This document shows positions 38,348 through 46,170 of a stretch of 64,000 nt of DNA, piece by piece; the stretch's first letter is position 1, and every line of letters starts with the position of its first letter. Under the pieces are notes generated by a model. That model made no database searches. It saw only the letters and a program-made list of their open reading frames with translations, and was not told the origin of the DNA. The position numbers and the translations under genes are program-made. The stretch lies in assembly GCF_023147505.1 (NCBI RefSeq), contig NZ_JAHXPB010000010.1:1-64000 (forward strand), read 5' to 3'. This stretch comes from Brevundimonas sp. EYE_349 (GTDB lineage: Bacteria; Pseudomonadota; Alphaproteobacteria; Caulobacterales; Caulobacteraceae).

Positions 38348-38929
38348 TCAGACGCGACGCTTCAGGGTGACGTAGAAGGCGCCGTTGCCGCCATGCCTCT
38401 GGTGGGCGGTGGTGAAGCCGGACACCACGCCGCGCAGGGCCGGCGACTGCATCCACTCGGCGAAGGCCGAACGAATCACGCCGCCGCCCATCCGGCCCTG
38501 GCCGGTGATGACCAGAACCGCCCGCATCCCGCGCGCCTGGCACGAGGTTAGAAAGCCGCGCAACTGATCCTCGGCCTCGAACCGGCCGAAGCCGTGCAGG
38601 TCGATGCGCGCCTCGATGGGATCGCGTTCGCGCGACAGCCGCTGCTTGCGGCGCGGCTCCAGCGCTTCCGGCGCCGGCTTGGGGCGTGTCGGCGAGACCC
38701 GCGGCTTGTCGATGGGCGAGGCCGGCGCCGGGCGCGAGGGCTTCGGCGCCGGACGCAGGGGGACTGGCGACGTCGGTGCGATGACGGGCGGCGGCGTCTC
38801 CGCGCCCGGCGTGACGCGCGCGGCCTTTCGCGCGCGCGGCGGAGCGACCGAGTTGGAGACCCGGGTCCAGATGCGACGGTCCTCGGGCGTCAATCCGTTG
38901 TCGTCGCGCCCCGGCCCCTTTCGCCTCAT
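38348..38929 (-). CDS. Smr/MutS2-type domain protein
   Basis: About 193 residues. A Pro/Arg-rich disordered part (about residues 1-100) precedes a C-terminal Smr domain with 'IDLHGFGRFEAEDQLRGFL' and 'RAVLVITGQGRMGGGVIR'. Smr domains are found in MutS2 and in stand-alone nucleic-acid nicking proteins. The ATG overlaps the XRE-family stop (ATGA), so it is co-translated with the regulator upstream. The start at 38929 is chosen from that overlap. Confidence 0.85.
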   Translation of the reverse strand: MRRKGPGRDDNGLTPEDRRIWTRVSNSVAPPRARKAARVTPGAETPPPVIAPTSPVPLRPAPKPSRPAPASPIDKPRVSPTRPKPAPEALEPRRKQRLSRERDPIEARIDLHGFGRFEAEDQLRGFLTSCQARGMRAVLVITGQGRMGGGVIRSAFAEWMQSPALRGVVSGFTTAHQRHGGNGAFYVTLKRRV

Positions 38930-39165
38930 GCCGCCTCGTCGTCCTCGAACACGTCGCCCGGACCCGGCTCGTGCGCCAACAGGTCGCCGGGTTGGCACTC
39001 CAGTTCGCGGCACAGGGCGTCCAGGGTCGAGAAGCGCACCGCCCTCGCCTTGCCCGTCTTCAGAATCGACAGATTGGCCACCGTCACGCCGACACGATCC
39101 GCCAATTCGGTCAGGGACATGCGGCGTTCGACAAGAACGCGATCGAGCTGGACGCGAATGGCCAT
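38926..39165 (-). CDS. Small XRE-family DNA-binding protein (YozG-like)
   Basis: A 79-residue helix-turn-helix protein. The DNA-binding helices are in 'MSLTELADRVGVTVANLSIL' followed by 'KTGKARAVRFSTLDALCREL'. The acidic tail is typical of the YozG/Cro-like group. These small regulators often sit beside a DUF2975 membrane protein; such a gene is indeed directly upstream here, 23 bp away on the same strand. Probably represses its own operon or the membrane protein's role in signalling; this is an inference from the pair. Confidence 0.88.
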   Translation of the reverse strand: MAIRVQLDRVLVERRMSLTELADRVGVTVANLSILKTGKARAVRFSTLDALCRELECQPGDLLAHEPGPGDVFEDDEAA

Positions 39166-39188
39166 GCGGAAATCCTAGTCGAAACGGC

Positions 39189-39782
39189 TCAGATCGTCAG
39201 TTCGGATTCGCGGCGCAGGCGCGCACCCTCGCGGAACACCTCCGCCAGGACGAAGACGATCAGGACAGAGAATATGGGGGTCAGCAGTTCGCCCAGGCCT
39301 TGCGGGTCCATCACCCCGGGCGCCAGTCGCTTGGCCACGAACCCCTGCGCCAGCCAGACGCCGCCGGTCACCACCGCCAGGGTCAGGCCGATCTGGCGCA
39401 GACGGCGCACATTGTCAGGCTGGAAGGGGTCGCCCATGGCCAGGGTGCGGATTATGCGCCGCAGGCTGCGCAGGATCAGCATGAAGCCGCCGAAATAGGA
39501 GGTCGCGGCGCCAAGGCCGAACAGCAACAGCGTGCGGGTCAGCGGCAGTTGCTTGCCGCCGGCGTCGCCGCTGACGGTGATGTTCACATTGTCCAGGGGA
39601 ATGAAGATGGCCGCGATCACCAGCAGCAGCAGAACCCCGGTGATCAGCCACAACAGCACATAGGCCACGTCCAGCACCATCTTCAGCACGCTGGACACCG
39701 ATCCCGGCCCCATGGCCTTCAGCCATGTCAGGGATCGCGCCTCGCCTCGCTTCGTCGGATGTCGCGGCGTCGGCAGGCGCAT
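39189..39782 (-). CDS. DUF2975 domain-containing membrane protein
   Basis: About 197 residues, four membrane helices (approximately residues 34-60, 84-106, 128-150 and 163-188). The family hallmark is 'LRSLRRIIRTLAMGDPFQPD' between helices two and three. The start at 39782 is not certain: a Met 23 codons later (39713) would also leave all helices. It precedes the XRE-family gene by 23 bp; the DUF2975/YozG pair is a common two-gene unit of unknown function. Confidence 0.82.
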   Translation of the reverse strand: MRLPTPRHPTKRGEARSLTWLKAMGPGSVSSVLKMVLDVAYVLLWLITGVLLLLVIAAIFIPLDNVNITVSGDAGGKQLPLTRTLLLFGLGAATSYFGGFMLILRSLRRIIRTLAMGDPFQPDNVRRLRQIGLTLAVVTGGVWLAQGFVAKRLAPGVMDPQGLGELLTPIFSVLIVFVLAEVFREGARLRRESELTI

Positions 39783-39913
39783 GGCGGTTCTGGTCTCAGG
39801 TCTGAAGAGGACGGGCGGCGGCCGCGCGGGGTGCGAAGAACCCGCGCGCGGCTCTATACATCGCGGTCTTCATGCAGATCGTCAAAACTCTCGTGATCGA
39901 AATGGCGTAAGGA

Positions 39914-40030
39914 TCAGAAGGCTTGCATCAGCACGGTCACGAGGGCGGTCGGCAGGGCGGCGATCAGAACCGTGCTGACGAAAGCAGCGCCGACCCTGTC
40001 CAGCCACATCGAGGTGTTCATCGTATGCAT
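39914..40030 (-). CDS. Very small membrane peptide, 38 aa
   Basis: ATG at 40030 with a good GGAG ribosome site (GACGGAGAACTAAG just before it), reading 'MHTMNTSMWLDRVGAAFV' and ending 'TVLMQAF'. One hydrophobic helix covers about residues 13-35. Too short to assign a function. It is divergent from rdgB and shares a 207-bp upstream region that contains a perfect palindrome. Confidence 0.6.
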   Translation of the reverse strand: MHTMNTSMWLDRVGAAFVSTVLIAALPTALVTVLMQAF

Positions 40031-40180
40031 CTTAGTTCTCCGTCTTTCCTGAAGGACGATTATCGCCCGGTTTGTTTTTGTGATCGCACGAACCTTTCGG
40101 CTTTGACCGAAATCAAGAACGCTGCGACCTCGTTCTCGATGATCGAGAGATAGGCCGTGCGAGATGGAAAAGCACGTTAC

Positions 40181-40197
40181 ATATCGTTTAACGATAT
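40181..40197. promoter_or_regulatory. Perfect palindrome between the small peptide gene and rdgB, possible operator
   Basis: ATATCGT / ACGATAT with a TTA centre (7-bp arms). It lies 41 bp before the rdgB start and 151 bp from the divergent peptide gene. The symmetry is that of a dimeric regulator site; the protein is unknown. Confidence 0.45.
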
Positions 40198-40237
40198 TAA
40201 ACTTTGGCAATAGACTGTTTCAGAGGTAGGAGCGCCT

Positions 40238-40840
40238 ATGAACCTCAAGCTTATCAAGGGGATGCGGATCGTGGTCGCGACCCACAATCCGGGCAAGGTC
40301 CCGGAAATCTCGGCCTTGCTGGGCGGAGATTACGAGATCGTCACAGCGGGCCAGCTGAACCTTCCCGAGCCGGACGAAACCGAGACCACCTTCGCCGGCA
40401 ACGCCATGCTGAAGGCGCGCCATGCAGCCGAGCGGTCGGGGGAGGTGTCGCTGGCCGACGATTCCGGCCTGTCGGTCGCGGCGCTTGACGGAGCGCCGGG
40501 CATCTTCTCGGCGCGCTGGGCCGGACCGGGCAAGGATTTCGCCGTGGCCATGACCAAGGTTGAGCAGCGCCTGGAGGAGATCGGCGCGACCGACCGCACG
40601 GCCTGGTTCACCTCGGCCCTGGCCGTCGCCTGGCCCGACGGCCCCTGCGTCGTGGTGGAAGGGGTGGTCGACGGTCATCTGACCTTCCCGCCGCGCGGCG
40701 ACCGGGGCTTCGGCTACGACCCCCTTTTCATTCCCCAGGGCGGCGACCTGACCTTCGGCGAGATGGAGCCGGCGGCCAAGGACGCGATCAGCCACCGCAC
40801 CCGCGCCTTCGAAAAGCTGAGGGCCGTCCTGATTGACTGA
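40238..40840 (+). CDS. rdgB: XTP/dITP diphosphatase (HAM1 family)
   Basis: Cleaves non-canonical purine nucleotides (dITP, XTP) to monophosphates, keeping them out of DNA. Motifs are 'VVATHNPGKVPEI' near the N-terminus, 'ADDSGLSVAALDGAPGIFSA' with the metal-binding Asp, 'GDRGFGYDPLFIPQG' and the C-terminal 'ISHRTRAFEKLRAVL'. The 200-residue length is standard. hemW begins within or just past its stop codon on the same strand, so the two are co-transcribed. Confidence 0.95.
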   Translation: MNLKLIKGMRIVVATHNPGKVPEISALLGGDYEIVTAGQLNLPEPDETETTFAGNAMLKARHAAERSGEVSLADDSGLSVAALDGAPGIFSARWAGPGKDFAVAMTKVEQRLEEIGATDRTAWFTSALAVAWPDGPCVVVEGVVDGHLTFPPRGDRGFGYDPLFIPQGGDLTFGEMEPAAKDAISHRTRAFEKLRAVLID

Positions 40841-40841
40841 C

Positions 40842-41999
40842 ATGCCGCCGCCCGATCCGGGGTCGGACGTCGCCCTCTATGTCCACTGGCCCTATTGTTC
40901 GCGCATCTGCCCCTATTGCGACTTCAACGTGGTGCGCGACCGGGGACGGGCGGCCGAGCAGGCGGGGCTGGCCGCCGCCATCGTTCAGGATCTCCAGGCC
41001 CAGCGGACGCTGACTGGGCCCCGGCGGCTGGCCTCCATCTTCTTCGGCGGCGGCACGCCCTCGCTAATGGCGCCTGAGGCCGTGGCCCGCATCGTGGAGA
41101 CGGCCCAGCGTCTCTATCCGCCCGCCGGCCGGATCGAGATCACCCTAGAGGCCAATCCCACCGACGCCGAGGCCGCCCGCTTCGCCGCCGTGGCCCAGGC
41201 CGGGGTCAATCGCCTGTCGATGGGGGTTCAGGCGCTGGACGACGACGCCTTACGCTTTCTGGGCCGCGATCATTCGGCGGCCGAGGCCTATCGCGCGGTC
41301 GACCTGGCGCGCCAGGTCTTCGACCGTCTGTCCATCGACCTGATCTACGCCCGACCGGACCAGACGCCTCGGGCCTGGGCCGCCGAACTGACGACCGCGC
41401 TGGACCTGGGGTTCGAACACGTCTCGCCCTATCAACTGACGATAGAGCCGACCACCGCCTTCGGCCGGGCCTTTGCGCGCGGAACCCTGATCCCCCCGGA
41501 CGAGGATGTCGCCGCCGCCCTTTACGAGACCACCCAGGCGGTTCTGTCGGCGGCCGGTTTCGGGGCCTATGAGGTGTCCAATCATGCGCGCGGCCCGGCC
41601 GCGCGCTCGGCGCACAATCTGCACGTCTGGCGCGGCGGCGACTATCTGGGCCTGGGCCCCGGCGCCCACGGGCGGCTGACGCTGGGCGGGGTCAGGACCG
41701 CGACCGTCGCCCACCGCCGCATCGCCGACTATGTTGCGGGCGTGGAGGCCTCTACGCCGTGGTCGGACCGCGAAACCCTGTCGCCCGCCGATGCGGCGGA
41801 GGAACGGTTCCTTCTGGCGCTGCGGACCACCGAAGGCGCGCCGGCGGCCCTGTTGTCGGCGCTGGGCCTGTCGCCCGAGGCCGCGCCGGTCGCAGACCTC
41901 ATCGCGGACGGATTCCTAACGCTGCGCCAGGGCCGGCTGATCGCCACCGACCAGGGCCGACCCGTTCTGGACGGGGTGCTGAAGTCGCTTCTGACCTAG
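40842..41999 (+). CDS. hemW: Radical SAM heme chaperone HemW
   Basis: Heme-binding radical SAM protein once called HemN-like coproporphyrinogen oxidase. The iron-sulfur motif is C-x3-C-x2-C in 'YCSRICPYCDFN' (Cys 19, 23, 26), preceded by 'LYVHWPY'; the absence of the extra Cys typical of true HemN argues for HemW. It also shows 'SIFFGGGTPSLM', 'NRLSMGVQALDDDALRFLGR' and 'LSIDLIYARPDQTPRAW'. The ATG at 40842 is used; a TTG at 40833 overlapping rdgB is an alternative. Ends 4 bp into the convergent lysyltransferase gene. Confidence 0.93.
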   Translation: MPPPDPGSDVALYVHWPYCSRICPYCDFNVVRDRGRAAEQAGLAAAIVQDLQAQRTLTGPRRLASIFFGGGTPSLMAPEAVARIVETAQRLYPPAGRIEITLEANPTDAEAARFAAVAQAGVNRLSMGVQALDDDALRFLGRDHSAAEAYRAVDLARQVFDRLSIDLIYARPDQTPRAWAAELTTALDLGFEHVSPYQLTIEPTTAFGRAFARGTLIPPDEDVAAALYETTQAVLSAAGFGAYEVSNHARGPAARSAHNLHVWRGGDYLGLGPGAHGRLTLGGVRTATVAHRRIADYVAGVEASTPWSDRETLSPADAAEERFLLALRTTEGAPAALLSALGLSPEAAPVADLIADGFLTLRQGRLIATDQGRPVLDGVLKSLLT

Positions 42000-43651
42000 C
42001 TCTTCTTCAGACCCAGCATTCCCAGCCAGCCGCCGCTGGTTAGCAGGGCCACGTCCAGCAGGGCCAGAGGCAGGGGCGTGGAGACGGGCGCGGCGATGAA
42101 GCGCGAGCGCCAGTCGGGCGCGAACTTGGCCTTGTAGCTGCGCAGGCCCTGGAAGCCGTAAAGCGCGCCCCCCTCGTCGAACACCAAGGCGCCGACCCGG
42201 GCGAACACCGGCGCGATCCGCCGATCCTCCAGTCCCGCCAGCGGCGCCATGCCAAGGTCGAAACTGGCCAGACCCTGATCCTTGGCCCATTGGGCGCAGC
42301 GGATGAACAGATAGTCCATCACCCCATGCGGCGCGTCCGGGTGGTGGCGCATCAGATCGACCGCCGCCTCGTCCGGCGCCGTCAGCAGATTGGCGAAGGC
42401 GACGATCCGTCCGCCCTCCCTCACGACCGCCAGCGGCGTCAGGTCCAGATAGTCGACGTCGAAACGTCCCAGGGAAAATGCCTTTTCCGCCCCCTCATGC
42501 ATGGCCAACCACGCATCGGACACCGCCTTCAGTTCGTCGGCGATGGGACGCGCGGAGCCCGGCGGCAGGATTTCGAAGGTCGCGCCCTCGCGTTCCGCCC
42601 GGTTGATGGCCGTCCGCAAATTCTGCTTGGACTTGCCTTCCAATGAGAAGGCGGCGGTGTCGATCACCGCCGTCTCGCCGACCTTACGCACCGCCAGCCC
42701 CATGGTGGCCAGGTCGCCCAGCGCCTCTTCGCTGACGGAATAGAAGACCGCCGCCCCGCCGTAGCTGTCGGCCATTTCGGCGAAGGACCACAACAGTTCG
42801 CGCCTTTCGGACTTCAGACCCGCCGGCTCGCCCATGGCGATCCACCGCCGCCCGCGCACGCGATAGGCCAGGAAGCTGCCGCCGGAGGGGCTGAACATCA
42901 GCGCCTTGTCGCCCAGCATGGCCAGCCAGGCCTCGGGCGTCGCCGAATCCGCCGCCGCCAGCGCCGCGCGCGCGCGTTCGATGTCGGCAGGCTTCGCCGG
43001 ACCGTGGCTGTGGGCGCCAGGCGAGCTGAGCAGCGACCGGCCCGCCACCACCAGCGTCAGGATCGCCAGCACCAGGCCCGCGCGCAGGAAGCCCGACGCC
43101 TGGCGATCGCTGAGGAAGCGCCACCACAACTCGTCATTATAATCGACGTCGCGATAGGCGAAGAAACCCAGCCACAACATGGCCGCGACCACCGCTGTCA
43201 GCAGCAACAGCCAGCTGGGCCGCAGCGGCTCGCTGAGGCGTGAGCGTCGGTTGAAGGCGGTGCGGCAGGGCGCGAGCAGGGCGGCCACGATCAGCAGGTC
43301 GGTCGCCTGTTGCCAGTCCAGCCCCTTCAGCACCGAGAACACCGCCCCGATCCCCAGCACGGCCAGCGCCGCCCAATAGGCGCCGCGCCGACGCCGCCAT
43401 AGACCCGCTGACAGCATCAGCAGAAGAAAGCCCGCGATGCTGCCCACGAAATGGGACAGGTCCACCAGAATTGGCGACACCACCCCGGTCAGCTTGCGCA
43501 GACGGTCGTCGAACTCGGGCGTCACGGCCGAGACCAGCATCAGGGCGCCGGCCCCGAAGGCCAGGACCGCGAAGACCAGCGGCGTAAGCTCATAGGCCAG
43601 GCCCAGAAGACGGCGGATAAGGCCTGAGGTGTGCGCGGGGCGGTTGGACAA
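41996..43651 (-). CDS. Short MprF-like protein (DUF2156, phosphatidylglycerol lysyltransferase C-domain)
   Basis: Inner-membrane protein of 551 residues. N-terminal part: about six hydrophobic helices (residues 20-210) with a basic loop 'AFNRRSRLSEPLRPSWLLLL'. C-terminal soluble GNAT-like DUF2156 domain: 'YRVRGRRWIAMGEPAGLKSE', 'SLEGKSKQNLRTAINRAERE' and 'HHPDAPHGVMDYLFIRCAQW'. Full MprF is about 850 residues with a much longer flippase; this form lacks most of it. It would add an amino acid to a membrane lipid, but lipid flipping is doubtful. The start at 43651 is the ATG giving the positive 'GLIRRLLGLAYELT' N-terminus. Confidence 0.85.
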   Translation of the reverse strand: MSNRPAHTSGLIRRLLGLAYELTPLVFAVLAFGAGALMLVSAVTPEFDDRLRKLTGVVSPILVDLSHFVGSIAGFLLLMLSAGLWRRRRGAYWAALAVLGIGAVFSVLKGLDWQQATDLLIVAALLAPCRTAFNRRSRLSEPLRPSWLLLLTAVVAAMLWLGFFAYRDVDYNDELWWRFLSDRQASGFLRAGLVLAILTLVVAGRSLLSSPGAHSHGPAKPADIERARAALAAADSATPEAWLAMLGDKALMFSPSGGSFLAYRVRGRRWIAMGEPAGLKSERRELLWSFAEMADSYGGAAVFYSVSEEALGDLATMGLAVRKVGETAVIDTAAFSLEGKSKQNLRTAINRAEREGATFEILPPGSARPIADELKAVSDAWLAMHEGAEKAFSLGRFDVDYLDLTPLAVVREGGRIVAFANLLTAPDEAAVDLMRHHPDAPHGVMDYLFIRCAQWAKDQGLASFDLGMAPLAGLEDRRIAPVFARVGALVFDEGGALYGFQGLRSYKAKFAPDWRSRFIAAPVSTPLPLALLDVALLTSGGWLGMLGLKKS

Positions 43652-43807
43652 GCAGGAAGCCTTCGATTCGCAAGCGCCCGACCATAGACCAAGAATCGTC
43701 CAACCGGGGCGCTCACAAGGTCATTTCGGGGCGGATGAAACAATCGGTAACGCGGGGAGTATATTGGGGTGCGGGCGTCGGGCCCGCGTAACAGGGGACA
43801 GTTTCCC

Positions 43808-44311
43808 ATGACCATCAAGACCGCTCTTCTGGCCAGCGCCGCCGCCTTCATGTTCGCCGCGCCCGCCCTGGCGCAGGAAACGCCTGCACCCGCTCCGACC
43901 GAGGCGCCCGCTGCGGCCGCCGCTTCGCAACAATCGCTTTCGCTGAACCCAGGCATGACCGTCAGCGGTCCTGACGGCGAGCTCGGCAAGCTGGAAGGCG
44001 TGCAGAACAACGCCGAAGGCAAGCAGGAACTCACCGTGCGCGGCGCCGATGGCCAGCTGCGCGCTGTGCCGCTGAGCGGCATCCGTCAGGAAAACGGCGG
44101 CGTGGCCGTGGCCTACACCAAGGCCGAATTTGACGCCGCAGCCGCAATCCCTGGCGCCCCGGCGGCCCCCGCTCCGGCGGCTGATCCCGCCGCTGCTCCG
44201 ACGACGCCGGCCGCCGATCCGGCAGCCCAGCCGACCGATCCGTCGGCGACGCCGCCGACCACGGCCCCGGATGCCGCCGAACCGACCCCGGCGCCGACCG
44301 AACCGAACTGA
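43808..44311 (+). CDS. Exported Ala/Pro-rich hypothetical protein
   Basis: A 167-residue protein with a clear Sec signal peptide ('MTIKTALLASAAAFMFAAPA' then 'LAQE'). The mature part has a small folded piece around 'NPGMTVSGPDGELGKLEG' and 'GADGQLRAVPLSGIRQ', reminiscent of a PRC-barrel-like beta domain, and then a Pro/Ala/Thr/Asp-rich low-complexity tail of about 55 residues. Exported to periplasm. It is followed by a strong terminator. Function unknown. Confidence 0.7.
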   Translation: MTIKTALLASAAAFMFAAPALAQETPAPAPTEAPAAAAASQQSLSLNPGMTVSGPDGELGKLEGVQNNAEGKQELTVRGADGQLRAVPLSGIRQENGGVAVAYTKAEFDAAAAIPGAPAAPAPAADPAAAPTTPAADPAAQPTDPSATPPTTAPDAAEPTPAPTEPN

Positions 44312-44334
44312 TCGGTCGATAGACGACGAAACAA

Positions 44335-44366
44335 GGGCGGTCGGGTCATCCCGACCGCCCCTTTTC
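44335..44366 (+). terminator. Terminator after the exported Ala/Pro-rich protein gene
   Basis: An 11-bp perfect stem GGGCGGTCGGG / CCCGACCGCCC with a TCAT loop, followed by CTTTTC. Confidence 0.85.
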
Positions 44367-44403
44367 GTATCTGAAGTCGGGCCTCATCCGCGTCATGACG
44401 CAG

Positions 44404-44434
44404 CAAAAAGGGGCGGCTCCCGCGAGCCGCCCCT
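44404..44434 (-). terminator. Terminator of the GlsB-like gene
   Basis: An 11-bp perfect stem AGGGGCGGCTC / GAGCCGCCCCT with a CCGC loop; on the minus strand it is followed by TTTTT. It lies 23 bp past the stop of 44457-44699. Confidence 0.85.
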
Positions 44435-44456
44435 TCTTCATGTGATGCCGATGTGA

Positions 44457-44699
44457 TCAGGCGCGACGCTTGATCAGACCCAGCAGGAACAGCAGGATGA
44501 CGGCGCCGATGGTGGCGATGACGGTCGAACCGATCCAGCCGCCCCAGCTGATGCCCAGGGCGCCGGCGACGAACCCGCCGATCAGGGCGCCGATGATGCC
44601 GACGATCAGATTGGTCAGCAGGCCGTGGTTGCGGCCCATGATTTGTTCCGCGAGCCAGCCCGCGACGATGCCGATGATGATCCAGGCGATAATGCCCAT
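44457..44699 (-). CDS. GlsB/YeaQ/YmgE family membrane protein
   Basis: An 80-residue, three-helix inner-membrane protein with the family start 'MGIIAWIIIGIVAGWLAEQI' and Gly-rich later helices ('IVGIIGALIGGFVAGALGI'). Members are stress-responsive in enterobacteria; the biochemical role is unclear. The ATG at 44699 is the one that begins the first helix and discards a 9-codon extension. Single gene with its own terminator. Confidence 0.9.
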   Translation of the reverse strand: MGIIAWIIIGIVAGWLAEQIMGRNHGLLTNLIVGIIGALIGGFVAGALGISWGGWIGSTVIATIGAVILLFLLGLIKRRA

Positions 44700-44875
44700 G
44701 GTGAAAACCCTTCCTGTAAAAGCCAAGCTGTCGCTTTAAATGCGCCTCAATCGATCCGGTTGCGCCGCGTGCGCCAGGAATGACGTTTCCCCTGTCGCGC
44801 GAACCGGCATGCGGATTGCCGCCGTCGCCGCGTGTCGTCCCGCATCGGGACAGACGTCGCGACGAGGATCACGTC

Positions 44876-45253
44876 ATGGCAGACGATATCGACCTGCATC
44901 TGGGCCGCCGCCTGCGCCGGCGCCGACGTCTGCTGGGCCTGACCCAACAACAGTTGGCCGTTCAGGTCGGCATTCGGTTCCAGCAAATTCAGAAATATGA
45001 ATGCGGCGCTAACCGCATCTCGGCGGCCCGCCTGTGGCAGTTGGCCGAGGCGCTCGAGACGCCGGTCGCCTATTTCTACGACGGCCTGGCCGAGGCGCTG
45101 GATCAGGACACGGCGCCGCTGAAAGGCGGCGAGGTCTTCTCACGCAAGGAGACGCTGGACCTGATCCAGGCCTACTATCAGCTGGACGAACGCCCCCGTC
45201 GCCGCCTGCTGGACCTAGCCAAGGCGCTGCATTCCGACAGCGCCCCGGCCTGA
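44876..45253 (+). CDS. XRE-family transcriptional regulator, 125 aa
   Basis: Helix-turn-helix at about residues 13-65: '[20 protein letters not shown]' and 'GIRFQQIQKYECGANRISAA', the Cro/CI pattern. The C-terminal half ('EVFSRKETLDLIQAYYQLDE') is helical and probably dimerises. This type is common in alphaproteobacteria beside stress or cell-cycle genes; its target is not readable. The ATG at 44876 is chosen because it begins just before the first helix, preceded by an ACGAGGATC stretch. HisN-type phosphatase follows 48 bp later. Confidence 0.88.
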   Translation: MADDIDLHLGRRLRRRRRLLGLTQQQLAVQVGIRFQQIQKYECGANRISAARLWQLAEALETPVAYFYDGLAEALDQDTAPLKGGEVFSRKETLDLIQAYYQLDERPRRRLLDLAKALHSDSAPA

Positions 45254-45301
45254 AACGCATCTGGGGCGCCCAAGCCGTCGAAAGCGCGGTAAGGGAACCG
45301 C

Positions 45302-46087
45302 ATGACCGAATACGAAGCCTTCGCCATCGAACTGGCGCGCGAAGCCGCGCGCGTCACCCTGCCCTTCTTCCGCTCGGACATCAGCCATGAGGACAAGGGG
45401 GGCCCGGCCGGCTTCGATCCCGTCACCGAGGCCGACAAACAGGCCGAGGCCGCCATCCGCCGCCTGATCGCCGACCGCTATCCCGACCACGGCGTCATCG
45501 GCGAGGAATACGGGGCCGACCGTCCCGATGCTGAACATGTCTGGGTTCTTGACCCCATCGACGGCACCCGCGCCTTCATCTCGGGCCTGCCGCTTTGGAC
45601 GACCCTGATCGCGTTGCGCCAAGCCGGAACGCCCTCGGTCGGCATCATCGCCCAGCCTTATCTGGACGAGATCTTCATTGGCGGCCCGTCCGGCGCCCGC
45701 CTGCTGCGTGGCGAGACCGAGACGCCGTTGGCCGTCAGGGCGTGCGAGAAACTGACCGACGCCGTCATCTCCACCACCGACCCCGACATCTTCAACGGCG
45801 CGGAACTGGGGGCCTGGACCCAGGTGCGGGCCGCCGCCCGCCTGGCCCGTCTGGGGTGCGACGCCTATGCCTATGCGATGGTGGCGGCGGGCAGGATGGA
45901 CTTGGTGGCCGAGACCAGCCTGAAGCCCTGGGACTGGTCGGCCCTGGTTCCGGTGATCCAGGCCGCCGGCGGCAAGGTCGTCAACTGGCGCGGCGCGGCG
46001 CCCGACGACAACGGCCAGATCCTCGCCGTCGGCGACGCCCGCCTGATCGACCAGGCCCTGGTGACGCTGAAACGGGCGGCGATCTGA
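45302..46087 (+). CDS. hisN: Inositol-monophosphatase family, histidinol-phosphatase type
   Basis: A Mg-dependent phosphatase of 261 residues. The metal-binding motifs are 'GVIGEEYGAD', 'VWVLDPIDGTRAFISGLPLW' and 'LKPWDWSALVPVIQAAGG'. In alphaproteobacteria this subgroup is usually annotated as HisN, making histidinol from its phosphate; an inositol or sugar phosphatase role is also possible because histidine genes are not adjacent. The gene symbol is therefore provisional. Confidence 0.8.
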   Translation: MTEYEAFAIELAREAARVTLPFFRSDISHEDKGGPAGFDPVTEADKQAEAAIRRLIADRYPDHGVIGEEYGADRPDAEHVWVLDPIDGTRAFISGLPLWTTLIALRQAGTPSVGIIAQPYLDEIFIGGPSGARLLRGETETPLAVRACEKLTDAVISTTDPDIFNGAELGAWTQVRAAARLARLGCDAYAYAMVAAGRMDLVAETSLKPWDWSALVPVIQAAGGKVVNWRGAAPDDNGQILAVGDARLIDQALVTLKRAAI

Positions 46088-46170
46088 CGAGCTTACGGGA
46101 GTTTAACTGGTCCACGCTTGCGCTGACGGTCCACAAGACCCGGACCTGATTGGTCAATAGGGAGCGACCC

